Notes under the pieces: generated by a model
The model's database searches: none
What the model was told of the DNA's origin: nothing
What the model saw: the letters and a program-made list of their open reading frames with translations, nothing else
Shown here: piece after piece, positions 53,044 through 61,914 of the stretch
Numbering within the stretch: position 1 is the first letter of the stretch
How the letters are laid out: every line of letters begins with the position of its first letter
Translations under genes and position numbers: made by a program
Source of the DNA: Bog-473 sp963791455
GTDB taxonomy: Bacteria > Actinomycetota > Acidimicrobiia > Acidimicrobiales > RAAP-2
Direction: 5' to 3'
Assembly: GCA_963791455.1 (NCBI GenBank)
Contig: CAWBSM010000001.1
Span: 186,001-250,000 of the forward strand
DNA length: 64,000 bases

Positions 53044-53934
53044 GTGAGCATCTTCGTCGACGAGACGACAAAGGTCGTAATCCAGGGCATCAGCCCGACA
53101 AGTCAGGGCCTCTTTCACGGCCTGCGCAACAAGGCGTACGGCACCAAGATCGTGGGGGGCACCAACCCCAAGCGGGGCGGCCAGGAGATCGAGGGCATCC
53201 CTGTCTTCGCGTCGGTGGCCGAGGCGGTGAAGGAGACCGGAGCCACGGCGTCGTTCATCTCGGTGCCGCCACGGGGTGCGGCCGACGCCATCATCGAGGC
53301 GGCCGGAGCCGGGATCGATTTCATCGTGTGCATCACCGAGGGCATCCCGGCCCAGGACGAGGCGGTGGCCTACAACCGCCTCGTCGAGGAGTTCCCCGGC
53401 ACCCGCCTCCTGGGTCCCAATTGCCCCGGGATCATAAGCCCCGGGAAGTGCAACATCGGCATCACCTCGGGCGATATCGCTCTGGCGGGAGGACCGGTGG
53501 GCATCGTCTCGCGCTCGGGCACGCTCACTTACCAAGCGCTCCACGAGCTCTCACAGCAAGGCATCGGCCAGACGACCTGTGTCGGCATCGGGGGCGACCC
53601 GGTCCCCGGGACCAACTTCATCGACTGTTTGGCTGCGTTCGAGGCCGATTCCGACACCAAGGCCGTCATGATGATCGGCGAGATCGGTGGCTCCGAGGAG
53701 GAGCGGGCGGCCGACTTCATCGCGTCGTCGATGACCAAGCCGGTGGCCGCGTACATCGCGGGCGTCACGGCACCTCCTGGTCGCAAGATGGGCCACGCCG
53801 GCGCCATCATCTCGGGCTCGCAGGGCACGGCACAGGCCAAGATGGAGGCGCTGTCGGCCGCCGGCGTGGCCGTGGCACAGAATCCGACTGAGTGTGGGGA
53901 GAAGATGGTCGCCATCGTGCGGGGGCTCGGCTGA
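53044..53934 (+). CDS. sucD: Succinate-CoA ligase, alpha subunit
   Basis: The 296-residue CoA-binding subunit. The phosphohistidine is in RKMGHAGAIISGSQGTAQAK. CoA-binding elements are VIQGISPTSQGLFHG and GTNPKRGGQEIEGIPVF, and the conserved LLGPNCPGIISPGKCNIGI is intact. The start is GTG 53044. It forms one unit with sucC. Confidence 0.98.
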   Translation: MSIFVDETTKVVIQGISPTSQGLFHGLRNKAYGTKIVGGTNPKRGGQEIEGIPVFASVAEAVKETGATASFISVPPRGAADAIIEAAGAGIDFIVCITEGIPAQDEAVAYNRLVEEFPGTRLLGPNCPGIISPGKCNIGITSGDIALAGGPVGIVSRSGTLTYQALHELSQQGIGQTTCVGIGGDPVPGTNFIDCLAAFEADSDTKAVMMIGEIGGSEEERAADFIASSMTKPVAAYIAGVTAPPGRKMGHAGAIISGSQGTAQAKMEALSAAGVAVAQNPTECGEKMVAIVRGLG

Positions 53935-53965
53935 ACCACCCGCACGATGGCCGCGCGGCTCGGTC

Positions 53966-54661
53966 CTAGACAGCGACCGGCTGCGTAGGCGACGACATGA
54001 CCGGTGCGTCGTCCCCGGCGCCACCTCCGAGCGTTCCTCGTGACTGCTTTACCGCGATCACGATCCCCGTGGCGAGCAGCCAGATGGGCAGCCCGAAGAG
54101 GATTGCGAAGAAACTGACGGGACCTGCCGCGCCAACCACCCCCACCAGGATGGAGTACCACCCGAGCAGCTTGGGCAGTGGTGCCGCGCCCCGGTTGAGC
54201 AGGATGGCGAGGCCGGTGGAGAGGGTCATGAAGACCAGGCCGGCGAGGAAGAGAATCTCGTTGTTCGTGGAGTAGAAGTTGACGAGGTGCGCCACCGCGA
54301 ATTGGTGGTTGTGCGAGGCCAGGATGAGCGTGATCTCGAAGCTGCCCGCCACGATGATCCCTGCCACGAGCAAGATCCCCGATGCGAAGACCATGTTGGG
54401 CCACAGCCGCTGACCACCCATTTGGACAAGTACGGCGCGCAGCTGAGTCAAGTACACCAAGAGAAGAAACAGGCCCAGGCCGACGAGCCATACCGTGAGC
54501 CACTGCTGGTTCACGTGGGTGTTGTACCAGTGCGCCACAGTGACACCCGAGGCGTTCTCGCCCGGCGAACCGCTCGAGAGCGGTCCGAACGACACGAAAA
54601 TCAATGCTGCGGCCACCAAGCCGATCAACCACAACCAGCGGTTCAGGCTCGAGTCTTTCAT
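53966..54661 (-). CDS. Polytopic membrane protein of unknown function
   Basis: The 231-residue product has six predicted TM helices, for example WLWLIGLVAAALIFVSF and WLTVWLVGLGLFLLLVYL, and a short C-terminal cytoplasmic tail. GGGAGGGA sits before ATG 54661. His and Asn residues between helices (ASHNHQFAVAHLVNFYS) might bind a ligand or metal, but I recognise no family. It is convergent with sucD. Confidence 0.75.
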   Translation of the reverse strand: MKDSSLNRWLWLIGLVAAALIFVSFGPLSSGSPGENASGVTVAHWYNTHVNQQWLTVWLVGLGLFLLLVYLTQLRAVLVQMGGQRLWPNMVFASGILLVAGIIVAGSFEITLILASHNHQFAVAHLVNFYSTNNEILFLAGLVFMTLSTGLAILLNRGAAPLPKLLGWYSILVGVVGAAGPVSFFAILFGLPIWLLATGIVIAVKQSRGTLGGGAGDDAPVMSSPTQPVAV

Positions 54662-54908
54662 TTTGCGGTCCCTCCCTTTGTCCGTTCGTCGGACCTCGAG
54701 GAGCGCAGCCAAACGTGACCCCCTGGAGGCGTTCGCCCGCACGCTCCACACAGATTCTTGCTCGGCCTGGTTCGGGCGACGAGGGCGTTAGTACCGAGGT
54801 CGAGGTGGGGGCTAGCACCCACGCCCGGGAATTGTGCCCCAGGTCTGTGATCGCTGAGCCGAACGTTTCGTCGTTGTTCCCGCGGGACGGCGCCCGCCCC
54901 TGGGATGC

Positions 54909-56141
54909 CTACGCGACGGGCAGGTGCGCGAGAGCGCGGCCACGCCGAAGGCGGCGCCGGGCGACGAGACCGACGAAGCCGATCAGGGCGAGGCCGCCCA
55001 TGGCGAGCGGCAGTCCTTCGGACAGGGCGGGTATCGGGTCGACCGTGTTCGGGATCGGCTGGCCGTAGCCGAACGGGTCGAAGTCGGTCTGCTCGGAGCC
55101 CGAGAGCGAGGCGGCAAAGATGCTCCCCTCGAAGGCCCCGTTGTTCGAGAGCGTGACGACGGCGGCAGGCGCCACCACGGTGCCTTGCCATGCCCCGATG
55201 GTCAGGGCGTAGCCCGAGGTGAAGATGCTGGGAGCGAAGTTCCAGACCGTGTTGTCGCGCTCTTGGCCGATCGTCGAGGAGTTGTCGTTGGCCCCGGGTT
55301 GGCTCCCGCAGTTGCCGGTGCTCCAGTTGGTCGGCGTGGGGGCGTCGTTCGGGCACCCGTAGAAGATGCCGGAGCTGATTCCCGCCAAGCTGAGGGACGT
55401 CGCGTGGTCGGAAGAGGCCTGCACCTGGATCAGGTTGGTGGAGCCTGCCGGCACGCTGAAGTCGAGCCGTTGCGCCGCCGCCAGCTGGTCGGCGGTCACG
55501 CTGAAGACGTTCACGCTTCCCGTGCCCCAGAAGCCGAGGACTGCCGTGTAGGGCGACGAGAAGCCGATGCCACCGTCCGTACCGGTCGTGGTCGTCGCGT
55601 TGGGCCCGTAGTTGTTGGAGCAGGTCGTGAGCTCCGAGCCAATGGAGGAGAAGCTGAAGGGCAGAGTGCTGGCGCCGCCGCCGACCGTCTTCGTCGCGCC
55701 CGATTGGTTCAAATTGACCGTTCCAGCAGTGCCAGCGATCACGACGCTTCCCTTGTTGACGTTGACCGTGCCGGTCTCGTTGCCACCCGCCAGGGTCGTG
55801 AGCTGGCTCGCCGGGGGGGTGATGTTGTTCCCGACGGACCAGTTAGTGGAGGTGAAGACGCCGCCGTAGGCGACCGAGCCCCCGGCGTCGGAGTTCGACC
55901 GAGACGCGTTGCCGGTGGTGAACTCGCTGAACTGGTAGTTGTTGTTGTCGGTGCTGCTAATCACGAGCGTCCCGCAGTTCAGCGTCGCTGGATTACTGGC
56001 TCCGGCGACGGCCGCCGGCAAAATTGCTGTGCTGAAGGACAACGCGGTGAGGGACATGGTGCCCGCCAGGCCAGACCCCGCTGCAAGTTGTAGGAGCCTG
56101 CGGCCCCGGCACAGCTCGCGACGGGGGTTGCACGGATACAT
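54909..56141 (-). CDS. Choice-of-anchor A family surface protein
   Basis: The 410-residue product has a signal peptide ending near ILPAAVAGA, then an Asn/Thr/Ser/Gly-rich beta domain. Its layout (NYQFSEFTTGNASRSNSDAG early; AVLGFWGTGSVNVFSVTADQ and TIGAWQGTVVAPAAVVTLSN later) matches choice-of-anchor A proteins. It ends with a TM helix (LPLAMGGLALIGFVGLVA) and RRRLRRGR, a PEP-CTERM/sortase-like cell-surface anchor. ATG 56141 gives a normal-looking leader; a frame extending to 56279 adds sequence unlikely to be translated. A cell-surface adhesion role is inferred. Confidence 0.8.
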   Translation of the reverse strand: MYPCNPRRELCRGRRLLQLAAGSGLAGTMSLTALSFSTAILPAAVAGASNPATLNCGTLVISSTDNNNYQFSEFTTGNASRSNSDAGGSVAYGGVFTSTNWSVGNNITPPASQLTTLAGGNETGTVNVNKGSVVIAGTAGTVNLNQSGATKTVGGGASTLPFSFSSIGSELTTCSNNYGPNATTTTGTDGGIGFSSPYTAVLGFWGTGSVNVFSVTADQLAAAQRLDFSVPAGSTNLIQVQASSDHATSLSLAGISSGIFYGCPNDAPTPTNWSTGNCGSQPGANDNSSTIGQERDNTVWNFAPSIFTSGYALTIGAWQGTVVAPAAVVTLSNNGAFEGSIFAASLSGSEQTDFDPFGYGQPIPNTVDPIPALSEGLPLAMGGLALIGFVGLVARRRLRRGRALAHLPVA

Positions 56142-56495
56142 TGAGGAATCCTGACGGAGTTGGGTTTGTTTTCTGCGAAGGCCCCGTGACGTGCGGATTA
56201 ACTCTGCGCGGAACCGGCGCGAATAACAAGAGATTGACGCCGAGCCCGCACCAATCTCCATCGGCCCGACGATCCACACCGCTGGCTGATTCCTCGTTAG
56301 GTTTGCCCTGTGGAGTCGCGGCCTTCACGTGAGGGACCCGGTCCGGGCCTGACCGGGTAGCGCCGGAGGAACCGTACAGCCGCCACCGTCCTCCGCCTCG
56401 CCGATCTCGAGAAGCCTCAACGCCAGCAGGCCATCCTCGGCTCCGCCGCCATCGTCGCCGTCTCGTGGGTTTGTATCACGGGTGCGTTCTTCGCT
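56142..56495 (+). other. Intergenic region and upstream extension of the K+ channel frame
   Basis: From 56361 the channel reading frame is open and encodes a plausible first membrane helix (AILGSAAIVAVSWVCITGAF), but has no ATG, GTG or TTG until TTG 56496. The part before 56361 holds the divergent start regions; GGAGGAA at 56364-56370 looks like a ribosome binding site without a matching start codon. Confidence 0.5.
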
Positions 56496-56963
56496 TTGCC
56501 GATCGGCCACGAATCCGGGTTGCGGGCGTTTCTCCGGCTCGGTGCCGACATCGCCCTAGTGGGTGCCGTGTTCGTCTGGCAGATCCGCCGTATCGCGATG
56601 GCTGAGCTCCCAGAGCTGCGGGCAGTCGAGGCGCTCGGCATCGTGATCGCAGTGTTCTTGGTCGCCTTCTCCGCCATCTACCCGGCGATGTCACACAATG
56701 AGGCACGGACCTTCAGCCAACCCCTTGACCACATCAAGGCGCTCTACTTCACCATCACCATCTTCTCGACGGTCGGGTTTGGTGACATTACGCCGAGGAC
56801 CGACGACGCCCGCCAAGTCGTGTCGGCGCAGATGCTTCTCGACCTTGCCATCATCGGGGTCGTCGAGCGCCTGCTCTTCAACGTGGCGAAGCGCAGGATC
56901 ACGCCGCCGCCCCAGAGGCGAGCACCGAGCAAACCTGACGCCGCGGCGATCATTGCACCGTAG
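56496..56963 (+). CDS. Two-TM potassium channel family protein, N-terminus unresolved
   Basis: From TTG 56496 the product is 155 residues, with the pore-loop selectivity filter TIFSTVGFGDITPRTDDA flanked by TM helices (VIAVFLVAFSAIYPAM and MLLDLAIIGVVERLLF). This is the Ion_trans_2 class. Upstream in frame an additional helix is encoded (see 56361-56495), so TTG 56496 probably truncates the protein. A missing start codon could mean a sequencing error, a non-canonical start or a decaying gene. Confidence 0.7.
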   Translation: MPIGHESGLRAFLRLGADIALVGAVFVWQIRRIAMAELPELRAVEALGIVIAVFLVAFSAIYPAMSHNEARTFSQPLDHIKALYFTITIFSTVGFGDITPRTDDARQVVSAQMLLDLAIIGVVERLLFNVAKRRITPPPQRRAPSKPDAAAIIAP

Positions 56964-57009
56964 GCCCGCGCTCCTGCCGGGACGCTCACCCTTTCGAGTT
57001 GAAGCGGGT

Positions 57010-58308
57010 CTAGGGAAACGAGGATGAAGTGGGCAACCCGAGGTCTTCGCGAATGTGGTTGTCAGCTGTCTCCGCCGTGCTGGCTCGATCGTGAAGCTGG
57101 GACAGCCAGGGGCCTGTGCCAGTGGCGCTGACCTCGTTCAATGTCTGCAGAAAGCTCATGAGCGACTTCAGTTGGGCATGGTCGATAACGATCGCGGTCT
57201 GCATGGAGGCGGGCCATTGGATGAAGTGGAGCTGGAAGTCGTAGAGGTTCAGTGCCGAACCGTATGCCGTGGACGCCGCCGCCAACTGCGCCGGCTTTGG
57301 AGCGCTGCCCGCGCTGGCGAACGCCTTCGTGGCCACCACATTCGCCTCCTGGAAAGTCTCGGCGTACCCCTGGTAGTTCGTCAACTGCGCCGTGCTGATC
57401 GGTGCCACGAAGTTGCTGTGGTGGGTCGAGCTTGAGGCGGTCGTCGCGGTCGTCGCCGACGAGTCACCTGAACCCGAACCCGAACCCGAACCCGAACCCT
57501 TAGTAACGAGATGGATGCCCGCCACCACGAGGAGGACGAACACGATTGCGGCCAGGCCCAGCACCGCCGGCTGGAACCAGGGGTGTGACGATATTGCTTG
57601 GGCCCGCGGGTGTGACCGGAGGCGACCCGGGCGACGATCGCGTCCGAGCTCGAGCTCGGGCTCGGACACGAGGTCAGTCCATGAGTTCGGCTCCTCGTGA
57701 TCCTCCAGCGCTATCGGATTCATCCCGATGGGAGGAAGGAGTACGGGTTCGGACAATGAAGTCGGCTCCTCGTTGTCCTCCAGTTCTATTGGACCAATCC
57801 CGACGGGAGGACCGGGTGTGGGCTCGGACGATAACGTCGCATCCTCGACGGCGACCGCACGGTTCTCGGGTGGTAGCGGCTGAGCTCTGGCGTGACGAGG
57901 CTTCCGTTGGACCTCGACGGGCTGCGTGTCCGCGATGCTCGGGACCGGAAACGGTGCATGGGTGAGGGGCTCCGAATCCCCGCGGACCTCGGTGGAAGGG
58001 GGTGTGATCGGGTGTGAGACACTCCCTGCGACAGCCTCGGCCGAGGGCGAAATTGCACCCACCGAAGCCGCCCGCCAATCCCAGGCCCGGATTGTTTCCA
58101 TCAGCGCGTCCAAACGCTGATCCACGGACGGTCCGTTAATGGCCTGTCTATTAACGGACCGTCCATTGACGGACTCTGGCGACTGGTCGATCGGCTTCGG
58201 TGGTTCGGCGTCGGTCACCTTGTGTGTCCCATTCGTGGTCACCTCGAAGGGCCCTGACTGGTCGTTCACCGGGTACTCCCGCGGCACTGGCGATGAATCG
58301 TCGGACAT
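57010..58308 (-). CDS. Single-pass membrane protein with internal repeats
   Basis: The 432-residue product has a 245-residue Pro/Glu-rich cytoplasmic part, one TM helix (residues about 247-268, AVLGLAAIVFVLLVVAGIHL), a (Gly-Ser)5 linker and a helical extracytoplasmic domain of about 140 residues. Residues 162-186 and 187-211 are two 25-residue repeats with 14 identities (pattern EPxxxPPxGxxPIxLEDxEEP). No known domain is evident. The layout resembles other single-pass proteins in this region. Confidence 0.7.
   Translation of the reverse strand: MSDDSSPVPREYPVNDQSGPFEVTTNGTHKVTDAEPPKPIDQSPESVNGRSVNRQAINGPSVDQRLDALMETIRAWDWRAASVGAISPSAEAVAGSVSHPITPPSTEVRGDSEPLTHAPFPVPSIADTQPVEVQRKPRHARAQPLPPENRAVAVEDATLSSEPTPGPPVGIGPIELEDNEEPTSLSEPVLLPPIGMNPIALEDHEEPNSWTDLVSEPELELGRDRRPGRLRSHPRAQAISSHPWFQPAVLGLAAIVFVLLVVAGIHLVTKGSGSGSGSGSGDSSATTATTASSSTHHSNFVAPISTAQLTNYQGYAETFQEANVVATKAFASAGSAPKPAQLAAASTAYGSALNLYDFQLHFIQWPASMQTAIVIDHAQLKSLMSFLQTLNEVSATGTGPWLSQLHDRASTAETADNHIREDLGLPTSSSFP
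57470..57499. repeat. Five hexanucleotide repeats (GAACCC on plus strand)
   Basis: Five perfect copies of GAACCC encode the Gly-Ser linker directly after the TM helix of the minus-strand gene at 57010-58308. Slippage would change linker length by two residues per unit without a frameshift. Confidence 0.95.
58126..58164. repeat. Perfect 15-bp inverted repeat inside a coding region
   Basis: GGACGGTCCGTTAAT (58126-58140) and its exact reverse complement (58150-58164) are separated by 9 nt. A further related ACGGAC follows at 58169-58174. It encodes part of the N-terminal disordered region of the minus-strand gene (around GRSVNRQAINGPSVDQ). It could form a stable mRNA hairpin or bind a dimeric protein; chance is improbable for 15 perfect pairs. 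Confidence 0.9.
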
Positions 58309-58596
58309 CGGACGCTGTCACTCCATGCGAAGGGCCCCCGGACGTGTTCTCGGGTGCAAATAGTGCCAGACACTCGCGTCAATGTAGCGGCAGCAAAATC
58401 GGTCCAATTCCGATTCACCTGAAGTTTGGGTGGCGGTTACTTGCGTGTCATTCACGCCTTCGGATCGTGACCGCAGCCAGAAATCGGAGCGGGTGCGAAG
58501 GTGATCAGTTGGTGACCGTCGGGAGGAGACACAGAAGCGGCGACGTTTTCTTCTTTCCTACGATTGTTAGAGTCACCCGCGGTGCAACCAGTCGCG

Positions 58597-60069
58597 ATGG
58601 ACGAGGTTGAGGCTCATATCCGGCTCGAGGCCAGCACCTCCGGTTTGGCCGACCGGGTGCCCTTGGTATCTGCCCGCAGCCTGGTCTCGCGGGGCCAACG
58701 CAACTTCTTGATCGGGCTGCTGATCGCCCTCGGCATCGGACTCGTGCTCAGTGCTCGCCTGGCGATCATTCTGATCCTTGCCTTCTTTACGCTGCTCTAC
58801 CTGATTGCCGTCGTCTATCGCGTTTACCTCTTTACGCGTTCCTCCAAGAGCGACGCCCTTGAGATCGTCACCGACGCCGAAGCCATGAGCCTTCCTGACT
58901 CCGAATTGCCGTTCTATACGATCCTGCTCCCCGCGTATAACGAGGCATCGGTCATCGTCAAGCTGATTGAAAACCTGGCCCAAATGGACTACCCCACGAG
59001 CCGCCTCGAGGTGCTCCTATTAGTCGAGGAGGACGACGAGGAGACTCTGGCCGCGCTGCGGACGTTTGAACCCCCGGAGCAATTCCAACTGGTCATCGTC
59101 CCTCCCGCTCAGCCTCGCACCAAGCCTAAGGCATTGAATTTCGGTCTGACGCTTGCCCGGGGGGACATTGTTGCGGTCTACGACGTCGAGGATTCGCCCG
59201 ATCTCCTCCAGCTGCGGCGTGCGGCCGTAGCATTGGCCCGATTTGGCCCCGAAGTGGGTTGCCTGCAGGCAAAGCTGTCGTATCGCAACGCAACTCAGAA
59301 CATCATCACCAAGTGGTTCACTGTTGAGTACGCCATGTGGTTCTCCTTCTTCCTACCCGGCCTGGTGACATTGGACGCGCCGATCCCGCTGGGTGGGACG
59401 TCGAACCACTTCCGACGGAAGGCCCTGCGGGCCCTCGGAGGATGGGACCCCTACAACGTCACCGAGGACTGCGACCTCGGGATCCGGATGTTTCGGGAGC
59501 ACTACCAAATCAAGGTGCTCGAATCGACCACCTTGGAGGAAGCCAACAGCGATTTTGTCAACTGGGTCAAGCAACGCTCCCGCTGGTACAAGGGGTACCT
59601 CCAGACGTTTCTCATCCACCTGCGTTCACCTCGCCAGGTCACCAACGAGATCGGCGTCAAAGGAGTGAGTCACCTGTGCGCGTTCGTGGGAGGAACCCCC
59701 ATCCTGGCGGTACTCAACCCGATCTTCTGGATTCTGACCATCGTGTGGTTCGTCGCCCAACCCGATTTCGTGAAGGCGATCTTCCCAGCCCCCGTTTACT
59801 ACGTCGCCCTCACCTTGTGGGCGTTCGGCAACTTCTTGCTGTGGTACCTGACCGTGCTGACGGCGCGCCACACCAGATCGGTGGGTCTGGTGCTTGCCGC
59901 CGTGCTGGTGCCTATCTATTGGGTCATGATGTCCGTCGCAGCCGTGAAGGCAATGTGGCAGCTGGTGGTGACCCCATCCTTCTGGGAAAAGACGGCGCAT
60001 GGACTCGAATCCGATCCCGAGAGCGACTCAGAGACTGGGGAACCCGAGCCTCTCCGTCTCGCTTCGTAG
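58597..60069 (+). CDS. GT2 glycosyltransferase, XagB-like
   Basis: The 490-residue polysaccharide-synthase-type enzyme has two N-terminal TM helices (about residues 35-75) and a GT2 domain. The domain shows LLPAYNEASVIVKLIENL, VYDVEDSPD (nucleotide/metal site), TEDCDLGIRMF (catalytic Asp) and QRSRWYKGYLQT (QxxRW). Several C-terminal TM helices follow. This layout matches XagB/cellulose-synthase-like proteins that polymerise and export surface glycans. ATG 58597 is used; GTG 58582 and TTG 58564 are in-frame alternatives. No c-di-GMP PilZ domain is visible. Confidence 0.88.
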   Translation: MDEVEAHIRLEASTSGLADRVPLVSARSLVSRGQRNFLIGLLIALGIGLVLSARLAIILILAFFTLLYLIAVVYRVYLFTRSSKSDALEIVTDAEAMSLPDSELPFYTILLPAYNEASVIVKLIENLAQMDYPTSRLEVLLLVEEDDEETLAALRTFEPPEQFQLVIVPPAQPRTKPKALNFGLTLARGDIVAVYDVEDSPDLLQLRRAAVALARFGPEVGCLQAKLSYRNATQNIITKWFTVEYAMWFSFFLPGLVTLDAPIPLGGTSNHFRRKALRALGGWDPYNVTEDCDLGIRMFREHYQIKVLESTTLEEANSDFVNWVKQRSRWYKGYLQTFLIHLRSPRQVTNEIGVKGVSHLCAFVGGTPILAVLNPIFWILTIVWFVAQPDFVKAIFPAPVYYVALTLWAFGNFLLWYLTVLTARHTRSVGLVLAAVLVPIYWVMMSVAAVKAMWQLVVTPSFWEKTAHGLESDPESDSETGEPEPLRLAS

Positions 60070-60283
60070 GCGCCAGAGGCGCACCGCCGCACATCACGTG
60101 GAGGCTCCGGGCCCAAAGTTCCGCCGACAATTCTCGGAAGCGACCGCCGACCCCGCTGCTGGCCGCCGGAGCGACGAGCTTGTTTTCCAACGGGCGAACA
60201 TGGCGCGATCAACAGGTAACTTCTTGGTGTCAGAACGCTTTATTGCTTGTTGATGGCGGCCCTCATGGTGAGAATGACCTCTG

Positions 60284-61219
60284 ATGAGCGGCGCCCTTCC
60301 AAGCATCGAGCTAAGTTCCGGAAAGGGCGTGCAGCCGGGAGTAGCTGAGCCCGCGGTATCGGCGGATGCCGCTGTCGCCGTCCTGCCTCGGGCGACGCTC
60401 GACGCTTCCATTGTCGTGCCTTACTACAATCCCGGCGACCGCCTGCGCAAGACCGTGGAGCACCTGGTACGCGTGCTCGGCGCCTCTGGGATGTCCTTCG
60501 AGATCATCACCGTTTCGGACGGGTCGACCGACGGCAGCCCGTTCACGTTGGATGGGTTCCCTGAGGGTCTGGTTCGTCGAGTTGCCTACGCCACCAATGT
60601 CGGCAAGGGGCACGCCGTGCGAATGGGCCTCGGACTGGGCCGCGGGCGATACCTCGGCTTCATTGACGCTGACGGAGATCTCCCCCCGGATTTGCTGGCT
60701 TCATTCGTCTCCGTCATGCGCGCCGAGGAGCCAGACATCATCATCGGGAGCAAGCGGCACCCGGATTCCTCGGTGTACTACACGCCGTTGCGCCGTCTCT
60801 ATTCGCTGGGGCACCAGCGCCTCAACCGCCTACTCTTCGGCCTCACTGTGAAGGACACACAGGTGGGGATCAAGTTGGTAGACCGCCGAGTGGTCGCCTC
60901 AGTGCTTCCGCTGCTGCGGGAGAACCGCTTCGCCTTTGACGTAGAACTACTCGTCTTGGCCCAGCGCTTCGGTTACACACACATCGTGGAAGCGCCAGTG
61001 CGCATCGAAGAGCGCTTGGGCAGTACGATCTCGGTGAAGGCCGCCTCGCGGCTACTCGCGGACACTCTCCGAATCTTCGTCCGCTTGTCGGTTCGCCACG
61101 AGTACGACTCCGCCATCGCATCCCTGTCCGACGCGGGTGCATCGGTGCCCACAGAGGCCCTGGTCCCGGTAGTTACTAGTGGGCCGGAGGAGGCGGCAGA
61201 TTACCCAATCTCCGCTTGA
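60284..61219 (+). CDS. GT2 glycosyltransferase, dolichol-phosphate-mannose-synthase-like
   Basis: The 311-residue cytosolic GT2 enzyme has ASIVVPYYNPGDRLRKTVEH, then TVSDGSTDGS, GKGHAVRMGLGLGRGRYL and FIDADGDLPPD (DxD). The stretch KDTQVGIKLVDRRV matches polyprenyl-phosphate glycosyltransferases. No TM helices are seen. With the neighbouring XagB-like polymerase it suggests a surface-glycan pathway. A 40-residue Ala/Val-rich leader precedes the domain. Confidence 0.88.
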   Translation: MSGALPSIELSSGKGVQPGVAEPAVSADAAVAVLPRATLDASIVVPYYNPGDRLRKTVEHLVRVLGASGMSFEIITVSDGSTDGSPFTLDGFPEGLVRRVAYATNVGKGHAVRMGLGLGRGRYLGFIDADGDLPPDLLASFVSVMRAEEPDIIIGSKRHPDSSVYYTPLRRLYSLGHQRLNRLLFGLTVKDTQVGIKLVDRRVVASVLPLLRENRFAFDVELLVLAQRFGYTHIVEAPVRIEERLGSTISVKAASRLLADTLRIFVRLSVRHEYDSAIASLSDAGASVPTEALVPVVTSGPEEAADYPISA

Positions 61220-61280
61220 CGTAGCGAAGCTCCATGGTCCTCCTGCCCTCGGCGGAAGTCATACGGCTTTGCTTTGCTAC

Positions 61281-61892
61281 CTAATGGACGCCGGCGAAGA
61301 GCAGCGCCAACAGCAACGAGACGGCGACTGGCACGACCGTCCGTCGGGTCCTGAGGATCTTGCTCGCCTTCCGCGCCAACCTAGTTCTGTAACGGCTCTC
61401 ATCTCCGAAATCAGGGATTACGTCGGCCATGCTGAACGCAAAGAAGGGATCGTCAGTCCTGAGTGACGACGCAGCACCAAGATGGGTGTCATCAGACGCA
61501 TCAAGATGGGTGTCATCAAACATGCCCCGGCGCATTTGATCAGCGATAACAACGGCCCGTCCGATGGCATGCTCAAACGAGCGGGAGCCGGCGACGTTTG
61601 CCGTAACGAGTTCCCAGTCAAAATCGCTTCGGGGCGACCGACCGTGGCCTTGCACTGCCGATGCGTCTTTGGCCGTCACGTGCTCTACGAACTTGCGGAC
61701 TAGGTCGACCGACCCAATGTCAAAGGAGACGTTGGCAGAGGCTGATGTCCCGGAGACCGCGTCAGACCGGAAGTAAGAGCCGGGTGTCATTGAGGGCCGA
61801 CGGTCCCGTGGCGCGCCTGCCTCGGCCGAGAGACTCCTTCGAGTGTGCAAGGTGCTTTTCACCATCTTGGGTGCGTGCAAAGCGACTCGCAC
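61281..61892 (-). CDS. Hypothetical protein with C-terminal membrane anchor
   Basis: The 203-residue product has no recognised family. It ends in a basic stretch and one hydrophobic helix (VVPVAVSLLLALLFAGVH), so it is probably tail-anchored. An 8-residue tandem repeat (DTHLDASD then DTHLGAAS) arises from a 24-bp duplication at 61478-61518. The start is uncertain (GTG 61892, ATG 61865 or ATG 61790). It lies 22 nt downstream of the coiled-coil gene on the same strand, so co-transcription is likely. Confidence 0.55.
   Translation of the reverse strand: MRVALHAPKMVKSTLHTRRSLSAEAGAPRDRRPSMTPGSYFRSDAVSGTSASANVSFDIGSVDLVRKFVEHVTAKDASAVQGHGRSPRSDFDWELVTANVAGSRSFEHAIGRAVVIADQMRRGMFDDTHLDASDDTHLGAASSLRTDDPFFAFSMADVIPDFGDESRYRTRLARKASKILRTRRTVVPVAVSLLLALLFAGVH
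61478..61518. repeat. 24-bp period direct repeat
   Basis: A 17-nt identical sequence begins at 61478 and again at 61502. The 24-bp period preserves reading frame and duplicates eight residues in the tail-anchored protein. Confidence 0.9.
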
Positions 61893-61914
61893 TGCGGGCG
61901 TCGGGTGGTCTCGT

